Positions 31,669-40,184 of a stretch of 64,000 nucleotides of DNA are shown piece by piece. Positions within the stretch are counted from its first letter, which is position 1, and each line of letters opens with the position of its first letter. The position numbers and the translations under genes are program-made. This DNA comes from Patescibacteria group bacterium (GTDB lineage: Bacteria; Patescibacteria; Paceibacteria; UBA9973; UBA2103). The stretch lies in NCBI GenBank assembly GCA_004322365.1, contig SCTS01000003.1:17868-81867 (forward strand). Direction: 5' to 3'. Under the pieces are notes generated by a model. That model was not told where the DNA came from and made no database searches. It was given only the letters and a program-made list of their open reading frames with translations.

Positions 31669-31851
31669 ATGGCATCCCCAGAAAGAAAAGGAGCATTAGA
31701 TATCTTTAATCTTCCGGGTCGCGGGCGACTTGGTTTGGCAGGAGGAATGGGCGGAGGCGGAGGCTCATACAGACCTGAACCAGTAAGCCGTCGTGACAAT
31801 GTGGTAAAGCTGGATGATTTTAGAAAATTGAAGGAAGATACGAATCAGTAA
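31669..31851 (+). CDS. Small Gly/Arg-rich ORF between atpG and atpD
   Basis: 60 residues, basic, with a glycine run (LAGGMGGGGGSYRPEP) in the middle and a C-terminal acidic-basic helix (VVKLDDFRKLKEDTN). There are no membrane segments. TAAAAT (31656-31661) lies 7 nt before the ATG, so it could have its own leaderless start inside the operon. No known ATP synthase subunit matches. It may be a lineage-specific assembly factor or regulator; that is speculation from position alone. Confidence 0.55.
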   Translation: MASPERKGALDIFNLPGRGRLGLAGGMGGGGGSYRPEPVSRRDNVVKLDDFRKLKEDTNQ

Positions 31852-31882
31852 ACTCACAAAATTTAATTTACAATAAAAATAT

Positions 31883-33256
31883 ATGCAAGGCACAATCACA
31901 CAAATCATCGGAACAGTCGCAGACATTCACTTCGAGACTGATCCTCCTGCAATTCACAATGCTCTCGTTTGGGAAGGTAAAGACCGTGAGGTTGTGTTTG
32001 AGGTTGCCCAGCACATTGGCGTAAATCGTGTTCGTGCCATTTCTCTCTCTGCTACTGATGGGCTTGTGCGAGGTATGAAAGTAAAAGACACAGGCGCACC
32101 TATTTCGGTTCCTGTAGGTGAGGCATCACTCGGCCGTTTGTTTAATGTTCTTGGCAACACAATTGACGGTAAGGGTGAAATTGCAAAAAATGTACCTCGC
32201 TCTCCGATTCATCGTGAAGCTCCTCCATTCATTGAGCAGAGAACTAAAGCAGAAGTGTTTGAAACAGGTTTGAAAGCTATCGACCTCCTCGCTCCTTTCA
32301 TTAAAGGAGGTAAGGTGGGCTTGTTCGGTGGCGCAGGTGTGGGCAAGACGGTGTTAATGCAGGAGTTGATTCACAACGTGGCAACTCAGCACGGTGGATA
32401 TTCAGTGTTTGCTGGTGTAGGTGAGCGTGTGCGTGAAGGAAACGACCTGTATCACGAAATGGCTGACTCAGGCGTTTTGGAAAAAACTGCACTCGTCTTC
32501 GGACAGATGAATGAAGTGCCTGGAAGTCGTGCTCGCGTGGCACTTTCAGGACTCACGATGGCTGAATACTTCCGCGATGAGATGGGTAAAGACATTCTGT
32601 TCTTCATGGACAATGTGTTCCGTTTCGTTCAAGCAGGATCTGAAGTGTCTTCACTCCTTGGCCGTGTGCCATCAGCAGTGGGTTACCAACCAACACTTGC
32701 TGAGGAAATGGGTCAGCTTCAGGAACGCATTACCTCAACTACAAAGGGTTCCATTACTTCGGTGCAGGCAATTTATGTGCCAGCCGACGACCTTACCGAT
32801 CCAGCACCTGCAACAACCTTCTCACACCTCGACTCAACAATTGTGCTTTCTCGCCAGCTTGCATCACTGGGTATTTACCCTGCTATCGACCCATTGGAGT
32901 CTTCTTCAACGGCGCTCGACCCTGACATCGTCGGCAAAGACCATTACGAAACTGCGCACGCAGTGAAGCAAATTCTCCAGCGCTATAAGGACCTCCAAGA
33001 CATCATTGCTATTCTTGGTATTGAAGAACTTTCAGAGGAAGACAAAAAGATTGTGTATCGCGCTAGAAAGGTGCAGAAATTCCTTTCACAACCAACGCAT
33101 GTGGCAGAAGTGTTCACAGGTATTAAGGGTGAGTATGTACCTTTAGAAGAAACAGTTCGTGCTTTCAAGGAGATTGTGGAAGGTAAGCATGATGATAAGA
33201 GTGAACAAGACTTCTATATGAAAGGGACCATTGATCAGGTTAAGGCAAGTGTTTAG
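31883..33256 (+). CDS. atpD: F1Fo ATP synthase subunit beta
   Basis: Catalytic subunit of F1, 457 residues. Walker A GGAGVGKTVLM, the catalytic Glu in GVGERVREGND, Walker B region DILFFMDNVFRF, and the switch segment DDLTDPAPATTFSHLD are all present. NEVPGSRARVALSG replaces the more common NEPPGARARVALTG. Its upstream and downstream neighbours are small non-canonical ORFs. Complete. Confidence 0.97.
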   Translation: MQGTITQIIGTVADIHFETDPPAIHNALVWEGKDREVVFEVAQHIGVNRVRAISLSATDGLVRGMKVKDTGAPISVPVGEASLGRLFNVLGNTIDGKGEIAKNVPRSPIHREAPPFIEQRTKAEVFETGLKAIDLLAPFIKGGKVGLFGGAGVGKTVLMQELIHNVATQHGGYSVFAGVGERVREGNDLYHEMADSGVLEKTALVFGQMNEVPGSRARVALSGLTMAEYFRDEMGKDILFFMDNVFRFVQAGSEVSSLLGRVPSAVGYQPTLAEEMGQLQERITSTTKGSITSVQAIYVPADDLTDPAPATTFSHLDSTIVLSRQLASLGIYPAIDPLESSSTALDPDIVGKDHYETAHAVKQILQRYKDLQDIIAILGIEELSEEDKKIVYRARKVQKFLSQPTHVAEVFTGIKGEYVPLEETVRAFKEIVEGKHDDKSEQDFYMKGTIDQVKASV

Positions 33257-33262
33257 TGGCCT

Positions 33263-33403
33263 ATGTTAAGAGATCGTCAACCTACGCTTCGAGAAAAACC
33301 TCTAAATCCGCTTGAAACGTATATTTCTTTCATGCGGAGAGTGAGTTCACCTCTCATGGAGTGGTTGCTTCCCGATGCATTACCTGCGAAAAAACAAAAA
33401 TAA
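33263..33403 (+). CDS. Small ORF between atpD and atpC
   Basis: 46 residues, ATG 33263, TAA 33401, 6 nt after the atpD stop and 5 nt before atpC, so it is tightly packed into the operon. Composition is basic with a hydrophobic amphipathic middle (LETYISFMRRVSSPLMEWLL). The packing and the absence of any frame problem argue that it is real. No family recognised. Confidence 0.5.
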   Translation: MLRDRQPTLREKPLNPLETYISFMRRVSSPLMEWLLPDALPAKKQK

Positions 33404-33408
33404 TTTTT

Positions 33409-33639
33409 ATGTTGGTTGTTATTGCAAAAGTTCATGAGAATCTTTTTTCGGGAGAAGCACTCTCGCTTTCTGCTATGACCACAGAAGGGAAGCTGACGAT
33501 ACTTCCAAAACATGAACCATTTGTAGCAAACCTGAAAGCAGGAGAAGTGGTAGTAAAAACAACTTCAGGGGAAGAGAGGTTTGATATTACTGAAGGAGTT
33601 CTTGAGGTGTCTAACAATCAAGTAACGGTACTTTTGTAG
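33409..33639 (+). CDS. atpC: F1Fo ATP synthase subunit epsilon, lacking the C-terminal helices
   Basis: 76 residues from ATG 33409. The beta-sandwich domain is complete: LFSGEALSLSAMTTEGKLTI then LPKHEPFVANLKAGEV and DITEGVLEVSNNQVTVL. It ends right after that domain, so the two-helix C-terminal domain that inhibits ATP hydrolysis in other bacteria (total about 130-140 residues) is absent. A longer in-frame start at 33361 would overlap the small ORF and is not family-like. Last gene of the operon. Confidence 0.88.
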   Translation: MLVVIAKVHENLFSGEALSLSAMTTEGKLTILPKHEPFVANLKAGEVVVKTTSGEERFDITEGVLEVSNNQVTVLL

Positions 33640-33644
33640 GTTTC

Positions 33645-33672
33645 TTGACAAAACTGTATTTTGGAGTATAAG
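33645..33672 (+). promoter_or_regulatory. Consensus promoter of the AN1-like micro-protein gene
   Basis: TTGACA (33645-33650), 16-bp spacer, TATAAG (33667-33672), then 6 nt to the ATG at 33679. Confidence 0.7.
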
Positions 33673-33678
33673 TAGTAG

Positions 33679-33843
33679 ATGGCAAGCAAAAAAGAACGAG
33701 TAAAACGAGAACGAGTAATACTTTGTAGTCACCTATATTGTATATTTCCAGGTCGGCACAAATGCTTTAATTGTGAGGGTATGTACTGTGCTGGTCACTT
33801 AGCAATTCACTTAATGATTAGTAGGTGTTCTTCTATAAGATAG
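33679..33843 (+). CDS. AN1-like zinc-finger micro-protein
   Basis: 54 residues, ATG 33679, TAG 33841. After a basic N-terminus (MASKKERVKRERV) the rest is a metal-binding array: C16, C21, then C29-x2-C32-x4-C37-x2-H40-x3-H44 and C50. The C-x2-C-x4-C-x2-H core with an aromatic before the third Cys matches AN1-type fingers; C16/C21 spacing is looser than in the family. It has one of the best promoters in the window, with leaderless spacing, and its own terminator, so it is an independent, probably well-expressed gene. Function unknown. Confidence 0.65.
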   Translation: MASKKERVKRERVILCSHLYCIFPGRHKCFNCEGMYCAGHLAIHLMISRCSSIR

Positions 33844-33866
33844 GAGTAGAATTTTCAGAAGCATCT

Positions 33867-33893
33867 AAAAAGCAACAGATAGTTGCTTTTTTT
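33867..33893. terminator. Strong intrinsic terminator
   Basis: AAAAAGCAAC (33867-33876), 5-nt loop, GTTGCTTTTT (33882-33891): perfect 10-bp stem with A and T tracts on both sides. It can serve the micro-protein gene on the plus strand and the RND gene on the minus strand. Confidence 0.9.
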
Positions 33894-33902
33894 ATACAAG
33901 AT

Positions 33903-36900
33903 TTAAGTTGACGAAGAGGGATTCCAGAATTGTTTTCCTGGGTTTCGGTAGACGAGGATTGGGGTGAGTACCAATGTCAAAATCATTGCAAATGAGAGGC
34001 CAAACATAATAGCGAAGGCAAGAGGTCCCCATAGTGCAGATGCGCCAGCGAGAGGAATCATACCAATGACGGTAGTGATGGTAGTGAGAACAATTGGTCG
34101 GAGTCTACTTGCTGAACCGTCGACAACTACCTCCTCCAATGTCTTTCCTTCAGGATTCTTCATGCGGATTATGATTGAGTCCACAAGAATTATGGCGTGG
34201 TTGATTATGACGCCAGCAAGCGCAATGACACCAAGAAGGGAAGAGAATGAGAGTGGCTGTCCAGTAAGAGCAAGGCCACCTAGTACTCCAATGAGAGAAA
34301 GAATAACGAGCATGAGGAGATAGAACGAATAGCGGAATGAATTGAATTCGAGTACTAGAACTGCAAGCATAAGCACCAAACCAGCAAGGAAGGCAATTCC
34401 CATTTCACTGAATGACTTGTTTACATCTTCCGTTTCGCCTCCGATTTTCATTACCACACCGGTCGGTAGAGTTTCTTTTTCAATAGCTTTTTTGAATGCA
34501 GTAGACACCTCAACAGCTGTTGCCCCTCCTTCGGTGTATGCAGAAACAGTGGCAATGTTTTTTTGGTCTTGGCGCCTAATAACTGCGTTTGATTTTTCAA
34601 TAGAAGGAGAGAGAATTGAACCTAACAGTACTGTGCCCCGAGGTGTTTTTACAGATAGGTTTAGGAGCGTATTGATGTCTGCTTTTGTTGTATCTCCAGG
34701 TTCTTGCCAAGCAGGGTTTAGGTTTGTGGAGACAAGAACGTCGATGTCCTCGGTGTCGTTTTTTATAGTGGTTGCAACAACACCTGAGACTGCAGTTCGG
34801 AGAATGCTTGCTACTTGAAGAGGTGAGAGTCCCACTTGTGATGCCTTGGCGCGGTCAATAGTGAGAGCAAACTGTGTTCCGTCGTCTTTAATAGATGTAG
34901 CTACTTCAGCGGTACCTTTGATGGAGCGCATCATTTTTTCACCGGTGGCTACTGAGCGCTCTAGGTCATCAAGATTGTCTCCTGAAAAGGTTATAAGAAC
35001 TGGGGCGCCCGAAGGTGGTCCGCCAGCTGGCTCGAATGCATTTACAGAAAATTCATGGAAAACAGAAACTTTTTTTCTGAGCTCCTCAGTAATTTGTGTT
35101 GAAGTTTGTTTCCGATCTTCTTTCGGTACGAGCTTGATGGTGATGTTTGCGTATTTGGCACCGCTGGATTGATTTTGACTTAATCCTGATGAAGCACCGA
35201 CGGTGGTTACAAATGAGCTGATACGCGAATCGTTATAAAGAAGCTCTTCTACACCTCGGGTGGCAAGATCAGTCGCTTCAAGTGGTGTGCCTTGCTTTGC
35301 TTCTACTTCAAGATATACATAATCGGCATCTTCTGATGGGAAAAAGAGCACTTTCACAATACCTGACACTGGTAAGAGAATTGCTACGACGAGAGCAAGA
35401 CCCAATCCAAGCATGAATCTATTTTGGAATTTTCTATTTTTCAAAACTCCCGTAAGAAAGCTTCGGTACCATACTTGTGCTTTGTTATTCCACTCTTCTT
35501 GTATGAATTGAAGTTTGCCAGTGCTTCGCTTGGTGAGATTTATTGCAATTAATGGTACAAGGCCGAGTGCTACAAAAATCGAAGCAATAAGAATGGTAAT
35601 GATTGTAAAGGGGATTGATTGAATGTATTGACCAACAATGCCTGAAATAAAGAAGAGTGGTGCAAACATAACGACAGTCGTCATGGTTCCTGCAGTCAAA
35701 GGTCGTGCGTATTCACGGATGGCTTCTTTTGCTGCGCGAATCGGATCACCGAATTTCTGGTAGCGCGTGTGAATTGCTTCTGTTACCACGATGCCAGAAT
35801 CAACAAGAATGCCGATCGCAAGAATGAGTGCGAAGAGTGAGACGAAGTTTATGGTATTACCTGAAGCGTTCAGTCCTATGAAGGCAATAACAAAAGAAAG
35901 AGGAATCGAAAGTCCTGCAACGAGCGATTCTCGCCAGCCAATTGTTAACACAAGGCAGATCATGACGAGAGCGATTGTTTCTAAGCCAACTTTAGTAAGT
36001 TCGCTCAAACTTTTCTGAACTTCTTCTCCAAGGTCAATCGAGATATCGGTAGTGATACCCAAAAGCATTGTTCCTGAGAGTGAGTTTAGTTTTTCTTTTG
36101 CTGCTGATGCTGTTTTGAAAATATTTCCTCCAGCTTTTTTATATACTGAAAGGGTAATTGCAGGCTCTGCTGGATCGCCTTTAGTAGAAACGCGAGATAC
36201 GCTTTTTGCTTTCTCAAGACCGTTAACGATGTCCGCTACATCGCGAAGATAAATTGGATTGCCGTTCAAATTCCCGATACTTGTTTGCGCGAGTTCTTCT
36301 GGGTCATTCAGATCACCCTTAAAGGCAACAGAATACTCAATGGCATCGACGGTTATAGTGCCGACAGGTAAAGAGCTATTGGACGCGCTTAGGGCGGATA
36401 CTACGTCCGTAAGTGATAGTCCGTATGATTGTAGAGCTTCTTTGCGGACAATTATGTTCGCTTCTCGTTCGCGGGTACCGCTGATTTCCACTCTGGACAC
36501 ACCAGACACTTGCTCAAGTTCATCCTGCACATCTTTGGCAAGACGAGTAAATTCTGTTGGCGGAAGTCCGCCAGAAAGAGACACTATAAAAATTGGTTGA
36601 TCGTTCGCTGTGATGCGCAGTACCACAGGTTCGTCTGCGTCTTTAGGAAGTTTGGGTTTTGCACGGTCAACTGCATCTTTAACATCCTGAATTGATTTAT
36701 CAATATTTGCCGATGCTTCAAATTCAGCACTCACTACAGAGACTCCTTCGCGAGAAGATGAGGTAAGTTTGTGAAGGTTCTCAACAGTCCCAACTTCTTT
36801 CTCTATTTCCTTTGTTATGAGTTTTTCAGTGTCTGCTGCAGAGGCACCACGAAGTGTTGTTTGAATAATGGCAATAGGAATTGTTACCTCTGGGGCATTT

Positions 36901-37007
36901 TCTTTTGGTATTGCTAAAACGGCTACGAACCCTGCCACCACAAGCCCGATTATTACTAGGATAGTGAACTGCCTGCGTTCAATGAAAAAGTTCCAAAATT
37001 TATGCAT
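33903..37007 (-). CDS. RND-family efflux transporter permease (AcrB/CzcA-like)
   Basis: 1034 residues with the RND layout: TM1 at about 13-32, a large extracytoplasmic loop, TM2-6 at about 335-470, a second large loop, and TM8-12 at the C-terminus. Family blocks include the N-terminal RRQFTILVIIGLVVAGFVA, the GILVDSGIVVTEAI segment of TM4 and a matching GVIINHAIILVDSIIIR late in the protein. TM4 has a single acidic residue where AcrB has the Asp pair, as in many HAE3/other subfamilies. It is the last gene of an AbrB-adaptor-pump operon. No outer-membrane channel gene is nearby, in keeping with a single-membrane cell. Substrate unknown. Confidence 0.93.
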   Translation of the reverse strand: MHKFWNFFIERRQFTILVIIGLVVAGFVAVLAIPKENAPEVTIPIAIIQTTLRGASAADTEKLITKEIEKEVGTVENLHKLTSSSREGVSVVSAEFEASANIDKSIQDVKDAVDRAKPKLPKDADEPVVLRITANDQPIFIVSLSGGLPPTEFTRLAKDVQDELEQVSGVSRVEISGTREREANIIVRKEALQSYGLSLTDVVSALSASNSSLPVGTITVDAIEYSVAFKGDLNDPEELAQTSIGNLNGNPIYLRDVADIVNGLEKAKSVSRVSTKGDPAEPAITLSVYKKAGGNIFKTASAAKEKLNSLSGTMLLGITTDISIDLGEEVQKSLSELTKVGLETIALVMICLVLTIGWRESLVAGLSIPLSFVIAFIGLNASGNTINFVSLFALILAIGILVDSGIVVTEAIHTRYQKFGDPIRAAKEAIREYARPLTAGTMTTVVMFAPLFFISGIVGQYIQSIPFTIITILIASIFVALGLVPLIAINLTKRSTGKLQFIQEEWNNKAQVWYRSFLTGVLKNRKFQNRFMLGLGLALVVAILLPVSGIVKVLFFPSEDADYVYLEVEAKQGTPLEATDLATRGVEELLYNDSRISSFVTTVGASSGLSQNQSSGAKYANITIKLVPKEDRKQTSTQITEELRKKVSVFHEFSVNAFEPAGGPPSGAPVLITFSGDNLDDLERSVATGEKMMRSIKGTAEVATSIKDDGTQFALTIDRAKASQVGLSPLQVASILRTAVSGVVATTIKNDTEDIDVLVSTNLNPAWQEPGDTTKADINTLLNLSVKTPRGTVLLGSILSPSIEKSNAVIRRQDQKNIATVSAYTEGGATAVEVSTAFKKAIEKETLPTGVVMKIGGETEDVNKSFSEMGIAFLAGLVLMLAVLVLEFNSFRYSFYLLMLVILSLIGVLGGLALTGQPLSFSSLLGVIALAGVIINHAIILVDSIIIRMKNPEGKTLEEVVVDGSASRLRPIVLTTITTVIGMIPLAGASALWGPLAFAIMFGLSFAMILTLVLTPILVYRNPGKQFWNPSSST

Positions 37008-37011
37008 ACGA

Positions 37012-37046
37012 GTTAGCTAATGGCTATAGCCTAAAACCTATTGGCT
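37012..37046. repeat. Period-7 repeat between the RND adaptor and pump genes
   Basis: Five CCT/GCT-ending heptamers in register (GTTAGCT at 37012, AATGGCT at 37019 and so on) span the whole gap and run into the last codons and stop of the adaptor gene. Confidence 0.7.
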
Positions 37047-38639
37047 AATAATTACTTCTTCACCATCCTTAAGGCCTCGAGCATCTTTAACTATTCTCAT
37101 GTCGGAAGTTATTCCTGAAGTTACCGCAATTCTAGAACCTGCAAGCGTTCCAACAATCACAGGGTGGGGAACAAGGATTCCATTTTCAGTAACGGTGAAA
37201 ACAATTGTTCCCTCAGGGGTAATTTTGAGTGCAGATAAAGGTAGGGTGAGAGGAGTGTCCTTTACTGATGTTTTGGTTGTTCGCGCAATGGATACAGATG
37301 CACTTGATCCAGAAACTAGAGAAGTATTTTGAGGAATAGAGATGCGAACTTCAGCTTTTTTTGTTACAGGGTCAAGTGCGTTTGCAAGTCTGACAACTTT
37401 ACCTGTGACTGATTTTCCAACCACTACAGTTGCCCCAACGGAAATGTCAGCAATGTCACGCTCTGAAACGAACACAACAACCTCAAGACCTCGTGCATTC
37501 GTTATATATACAACAGGCACTGACGCGTTCACGAAAGACCCCACCTCAAGGTCAAGACGGTTAATAGTGCCTCCAATTGGTGCGCGGATGATAGTTTTTT
37601 CTAGATTAGCTTTTGCTGCTTGAAGATTAGCTTCTGCTCCGCGTACATCCGAATTTTGTAATGCACCTCCAGAAAGATTTTCTGTTGACACTTGTACTGC
37701 GGAAGTCTTCGCCTTCAAATTCTCAATTGCACTATTCACTGCAGAGGCAGAACCGTTTACGTTTGAAAGTGCTAGTGATACATCAGCACGATATCCTGCA
37801 ATTGCAGCATCAGTAACGGAGCCAGACGCGATTGCCTTATTGAGAGCTGAAACCGTTGCAGAGAGAAGATCGCGAACCTTATTGATGTCACCCCGGAGAG
37901 CTTCAAGCTCAGCAAGGGCGCTTGTGGCGTCAGTTGGAGTCTCTGCTCTTTCTTCTCGGATTAAAACAGTTTGTATTGCAAGGCGCTTACTTTCTACATT
38001 CAGAACAGCCTGAGAATTTGAAGTCGATACTATAAATTTAGGCTGTGAGCCGTTTGGATTAGAAAATACCCCATCTAATTTTTTACTCACTGCATCGTCA
38101 AGCGTCGCGTAGGTGCTAGCAATTGTATTTTTTGCGGAGTTAATACTTGCAGTGAGACTGTCTTCAGCACTGCCAAGTCCGATACCGCTTACGGCGACAC
38201 CTGTCTTTGCTTTATCAAGTGCTGCTTCTGCTTGTGCTACTCCTGCGCGTTGTGAATCGTTCTTCAGGTCTGCAATGACTGTGCCAGCCCCAACAGTGTC
38301 ACCGAGTGATCGGTACACATGTGCGACCGTACCAGATGCATCAGGAGCTACATTGGCTTCGCTGACGGAGCGAACTTCACCAATTAAGGAGATGGGTTCT
38401 GGAGCAGAAAGGTCGTTTGCCGAGAGTAGGGTCACTTGCCGTCTCCCGTCTGTAGCCCCCTCAGGCTTTGCTTTGAAAAAATAAGACATACCTACACTTC
38501 CGGCAATGAGAGCAACAATAATGCCAAGAGAAATGAGTTTATGTGCTTTTGCTACGATAAAAAACTCTTGTGAAGCTTTCCAAATAAATATCAATCCTCC
38601 TCGAAGAAAGGTGAGTGCGCGTATAAGGTGTTCGTTCAT
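37038..38639 (-). CDS. RND efflux periplasmic adaptor (membrane fusion protein)
   Basis: 533 residues. One N-terminal membrane anchor (about 34-53), then barrel-sandwich half (ANVAPDASGTVAHVYRSLGDTVGAGTVIADL), a long Ala-rich coiled-coil hairpin (about 120-320), the second lipoyl half (IRAPIGGTINRLDLEVGSFV), beta-barrel and membrane-proximal domains with ALPLSAL-type motifs. It pairs with the RND permease downstream. In a cell without an outer membrane it may open the pump to the outside rather than join a TolC channel. It starts 3 nt after the AbrB-like gene. Confidence 0.9.
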   Translation of the reverse strand: MNEHLIRALTFLRGGLIFIWKASQEFFIVAKAHKLISLGIIVALIAGSVGMSYFFKAKPEGATDGRRQVTLLSANDLSAPEPISLIGEVRSVSEANVAPDASGTVAHVYRSLGDTVGAGTVIADLKNDSQRAGVAQAEAALDKAKTGVAVSGIGLGSAEDSLTASINSAKNTIASTYATLDDAVSKKLDGVFSNPNGSQPKFIVSTSNSQAVLNVESKRLAIQTVLIREERAETPTDATSALAELEALRGDINKVRDLLSATVSALNKAIASGSVTDAAIAGYRADVSLALSNVNGSASAVNSAIENLKAKTSAVQVSTENLSGGALQNSDVRGAEANLQAAKANLEKTIIRAPIGGTINRLDLEVGSFVNASVPVVYITNARGLEVVVFVSERDIADISVGATVVVGKSVTGKVVRLANALDPVTKKAEVRISIPQNTSLVSGSSASVSIARTTKTSVKDTPLTLPLSALKITPEGTIVFTVTENGILVPHPVIVGTLAGSRIAVTSGITSDMRIVKDARGLKDGEEVIISQ

Positions 38640-38642
38640 ATA

Positions 38643-38894
38643 TTACGATCGTTCAGTTTTTTTAAGTACTGAGCGAATATTTTTTAAATTGCCCGCTAAA
38701 TGCGCTGCGAATTTTTCAACATTTGCGAGTTTAGTAAATGCAATCATATCGCACCCCATGCCAAAAACGAGTAATTTCTCACCATCTTTGAGGTTCATTG
38801 CTTTCCGTGCTTCCGCAGGAATTACAACCTGTCCTTTGGCGCCCACTGTGGTGGTGCCATAAAACTCTTTTTGGGTAGTGTGTGGTTTTATCAT
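38643..38894 (-). CDS. AbrB/SpoVT-type transcriptional regulator
   Basis: 83 residues from ATG 38894. The swapped-hairpin DNA-binding domain is clear: YGTTTVGAKGQVVIPAEARKAM, then LKDGEKLLVFG. The remainder is a short helical tail. Upstream in-frame extension to 39188 runs into the divergent oxidoreductase gene and is not part of the gene. It is first in the operon with the RND adaptor and pump, so a local regulatory role is likely. A TGG-GATACT element lies about 30 nt upstream on the minus strand. Confidence 0.85.
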   Translation of the reverse strand: MIKPHTTQKEFYGTTTVGAKGQVVIPAEARKAMNLKDGEKLLVFGMGCDMIAFTKLANVEKFAAHLAGNLKNIRSVLKKTERS

Positions 38895-39013
38895 AAGTAT
38901 TTCGAATCCTATCATGAGTATCCCAATGCATACAAGTATGAAATGTAAGAATATCAGCAGGCTCGTCCACATGCCTCTTGAGATAAAAAACAAAGGAAAG
39001 ATTGTATGTCTGC

Positions 39014-39019
39014 TAGAAT
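39014..39019 (+). promoter_or_regulatory. -10 box of the oxidoreductase gene
   Basis: TAGAAT, then 7 nt to ATG 39027. It excludes the upstream in-frame ATG at 39006, which lies before the box. Confidence 0.55.
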
Positions 39020-39026
39020 AGGCGAC

Positions 39027-39614
39027 ATGACTTCGAGTAAGAAGAAAATATTTATTCTCATGGGAAATCCTGACAGCGATTCTCGTACAGGACACCTTGC
39101 TGATGCGTATGAACTCGGCGCTCTTGAAGCAGGACATGAAGTGAGGCGTCAAAATGTAGGTGAGATGCATTTCGACCCAATACTCCATAAGGGATATAAG
39201 GTTATTCAGGAATTAGAGCCTGACTTAAAAGCTTTTCAGGAAAATGTACGATGGGCAGATCATTTGGTGGTGTTGTATCCAAACTGGTGGTCCACGATGC
39301 CCGCCCTCTTGAAGGGACTTATTGACCGGGCGTGGCTTCCGGGGTTTGCGTTTCGTTTTCATAAAACCGACACATGGTGGGACGGTCTTTTGAAAGGAAG
39401 GAGCGCTCGCATAATAATTTTAGCTAACACCAACCCATGGGCTGCGTGGTTTATGTTTGGTGAATTCACTAACGAACTTGCGCGGGCAACGCTCGCATTT
39501 TCAGGTATTCGTCCAATTTCAATCAATGTGTTTACACCCTCTGAGAAAGTCTCAGAAACCAAATGGAAAAAATGGGTGCAGATGGTGCAAGAAATGGGGA
39601 AATTTGCCCGTTAA
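39027..39614 (+). CDS. NAD(P)H-dependent oxidoreductase, flavodoxin-like fold
   Basis: 195 residues from ATG 39027. N-terminal FMN-phosphate loop ILMGNPDSDSRTGHLADAY, the LVVLYPNWWSTMPALLKGLIDR segment and WWDGLLKG-(K)SAR loop are typical of NQO1/KefF-type quinone reductases and modulators. It would use FMN or FAD to reduce quinones or similar acceptors. Divergent from the AbrB-RND operon, which could indicate joint response to toxic compounds. The ATG at 39006 is rejected because it precedes the -10 box. Followed by palindrome copy 2. Confidence 0.88.
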   Translation: MTSSKKKIFILMGNPDSDSRTGHLADAYELGALEAGHEVRRQNVGEMHFDPILHKGYKVIQELEPDLKAFQENVRWADHLVVLYPNWWSTMPALLKGLIDRAWLPGFAFRFHKTDTWWDGLLKGRSARIIILANTNPWAAWFMFGEFTNELARATLAFSGIRPISINVFTPSEKVSETKWKKWVQMVQEMGKFAR

Positions 39615-39634
39615 TTTTTCAATGTTGCATTTTT

Positions 39635-39680
39635 ATCTGTATAGGATAATCTAACGACCGTTAGGTTATCCTATACAGAT
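39635..39680. repeat. AT-rich palindrome, copy 2
   Basis: 46-bp palindrome centred at 39657/39658; all pairs hold except the two centre bases, counting two G-T pairs. Relative to copies 1 and 3 both arms carry matching changes (GGATAA with TTATCC; CTAACG with CGTTAG), so pairing is preserved while sequence drifts. It lies 20 bp after the oxidoreductase stop. Confidence 0.8.
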
Positions 39681-39785
39681 GTTTTAAACTTAAGGAACAA
39701 AACTAAAGTATTTTTGTTACCTTGGCTGTATTCAAAAAGTACTACATGTGCACCCTTTATTAACTCAGTGTATAACTTTTTATAT

Positions 39786-39995
39786 ATGCCTTTTGGAAGA
39801 ATACTTGAAGGAAAAATAAACCGTCGAGCTAAGGCTGATCGAACTTTGGTTGGTGAACGCGAAGTTAAACTCGATTCTTTTGGACGTCAATTGAAAAAAA
39901 GAAATGAGGGGGTTTATGATGTGTGGGGCATCTTAAAAATTTTTGAAAGCGGTAGAACGGAAAAGGTGATTCGAATAGGATCTTTCGAAGGATAG
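39786..39995 (+). CDS. Small basic protein, function unknown
   Basis: 69 residues from ATG 39786 (MPFGRILEGKINRRAK), placed by TATAAC at 39771-39776. Rich in Arg and Lys, with strands KLDSFGRQLKK and VWGILKIFESGR suggestive of a small beta-rich domain. No cysteine, no membrane segment. An in-frame TTG at 39714 would precede the -10 box. It sits alone between two copies of the AT-rich palindrome. No family recognised. Confidence 0.5.
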   Translation: MPFGRILEGKINRRAKADRTLVGEREVKLDSFGRQLKKRNEGVYDVWGILKIFESGRTEKVIRIGSFEG

Positions 39996-40044
39996 GGTTA
40001 ATTAATACATTGCGCAGCTAAAGCGTAATAATCCTGATTCCTGT

Positions 40045-40086
40045 CTGTATAGTATAATTTAACGATCGTTAAATTATACTATACAG
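40045..40086. repeat. AT-rich palindrome, copy 3 (perfect)
   Basis: Perfect 42-bp palindrome centred at 40065/40066 on CGATCG, with outer arms CTGTATAG and CTATACAG, followed on the plus strand by GTC and a run of seven T. As a terminator for the 39.8 kb gene it would be very AT-rich. Confidence 0.85.
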
Positions 40087-40184
40087 GTCTTTTTTTAAAT
40101 CTTTCTTGATTGTGATTGCGCAGGTTTGATTAAAATATTATTTTCTTGAAAGTCGAATAATCTTTTCAGGCATTGCGATGTATC

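Noticed and set aside
33867..33893. Part of a fourth palindrome repeat
   Set aside because: Sequence is unrelated to the AT-rich palindrome family; it is a standard hairpin with A and T tracts.
33964..38862. Many plus-strand ORFs antisense to the RND pump and adaptor genes
   Set aside because: They are mirror frames of strongly supported coding sequence, with Arg/Ser/Thr-rich translations and no start signals.
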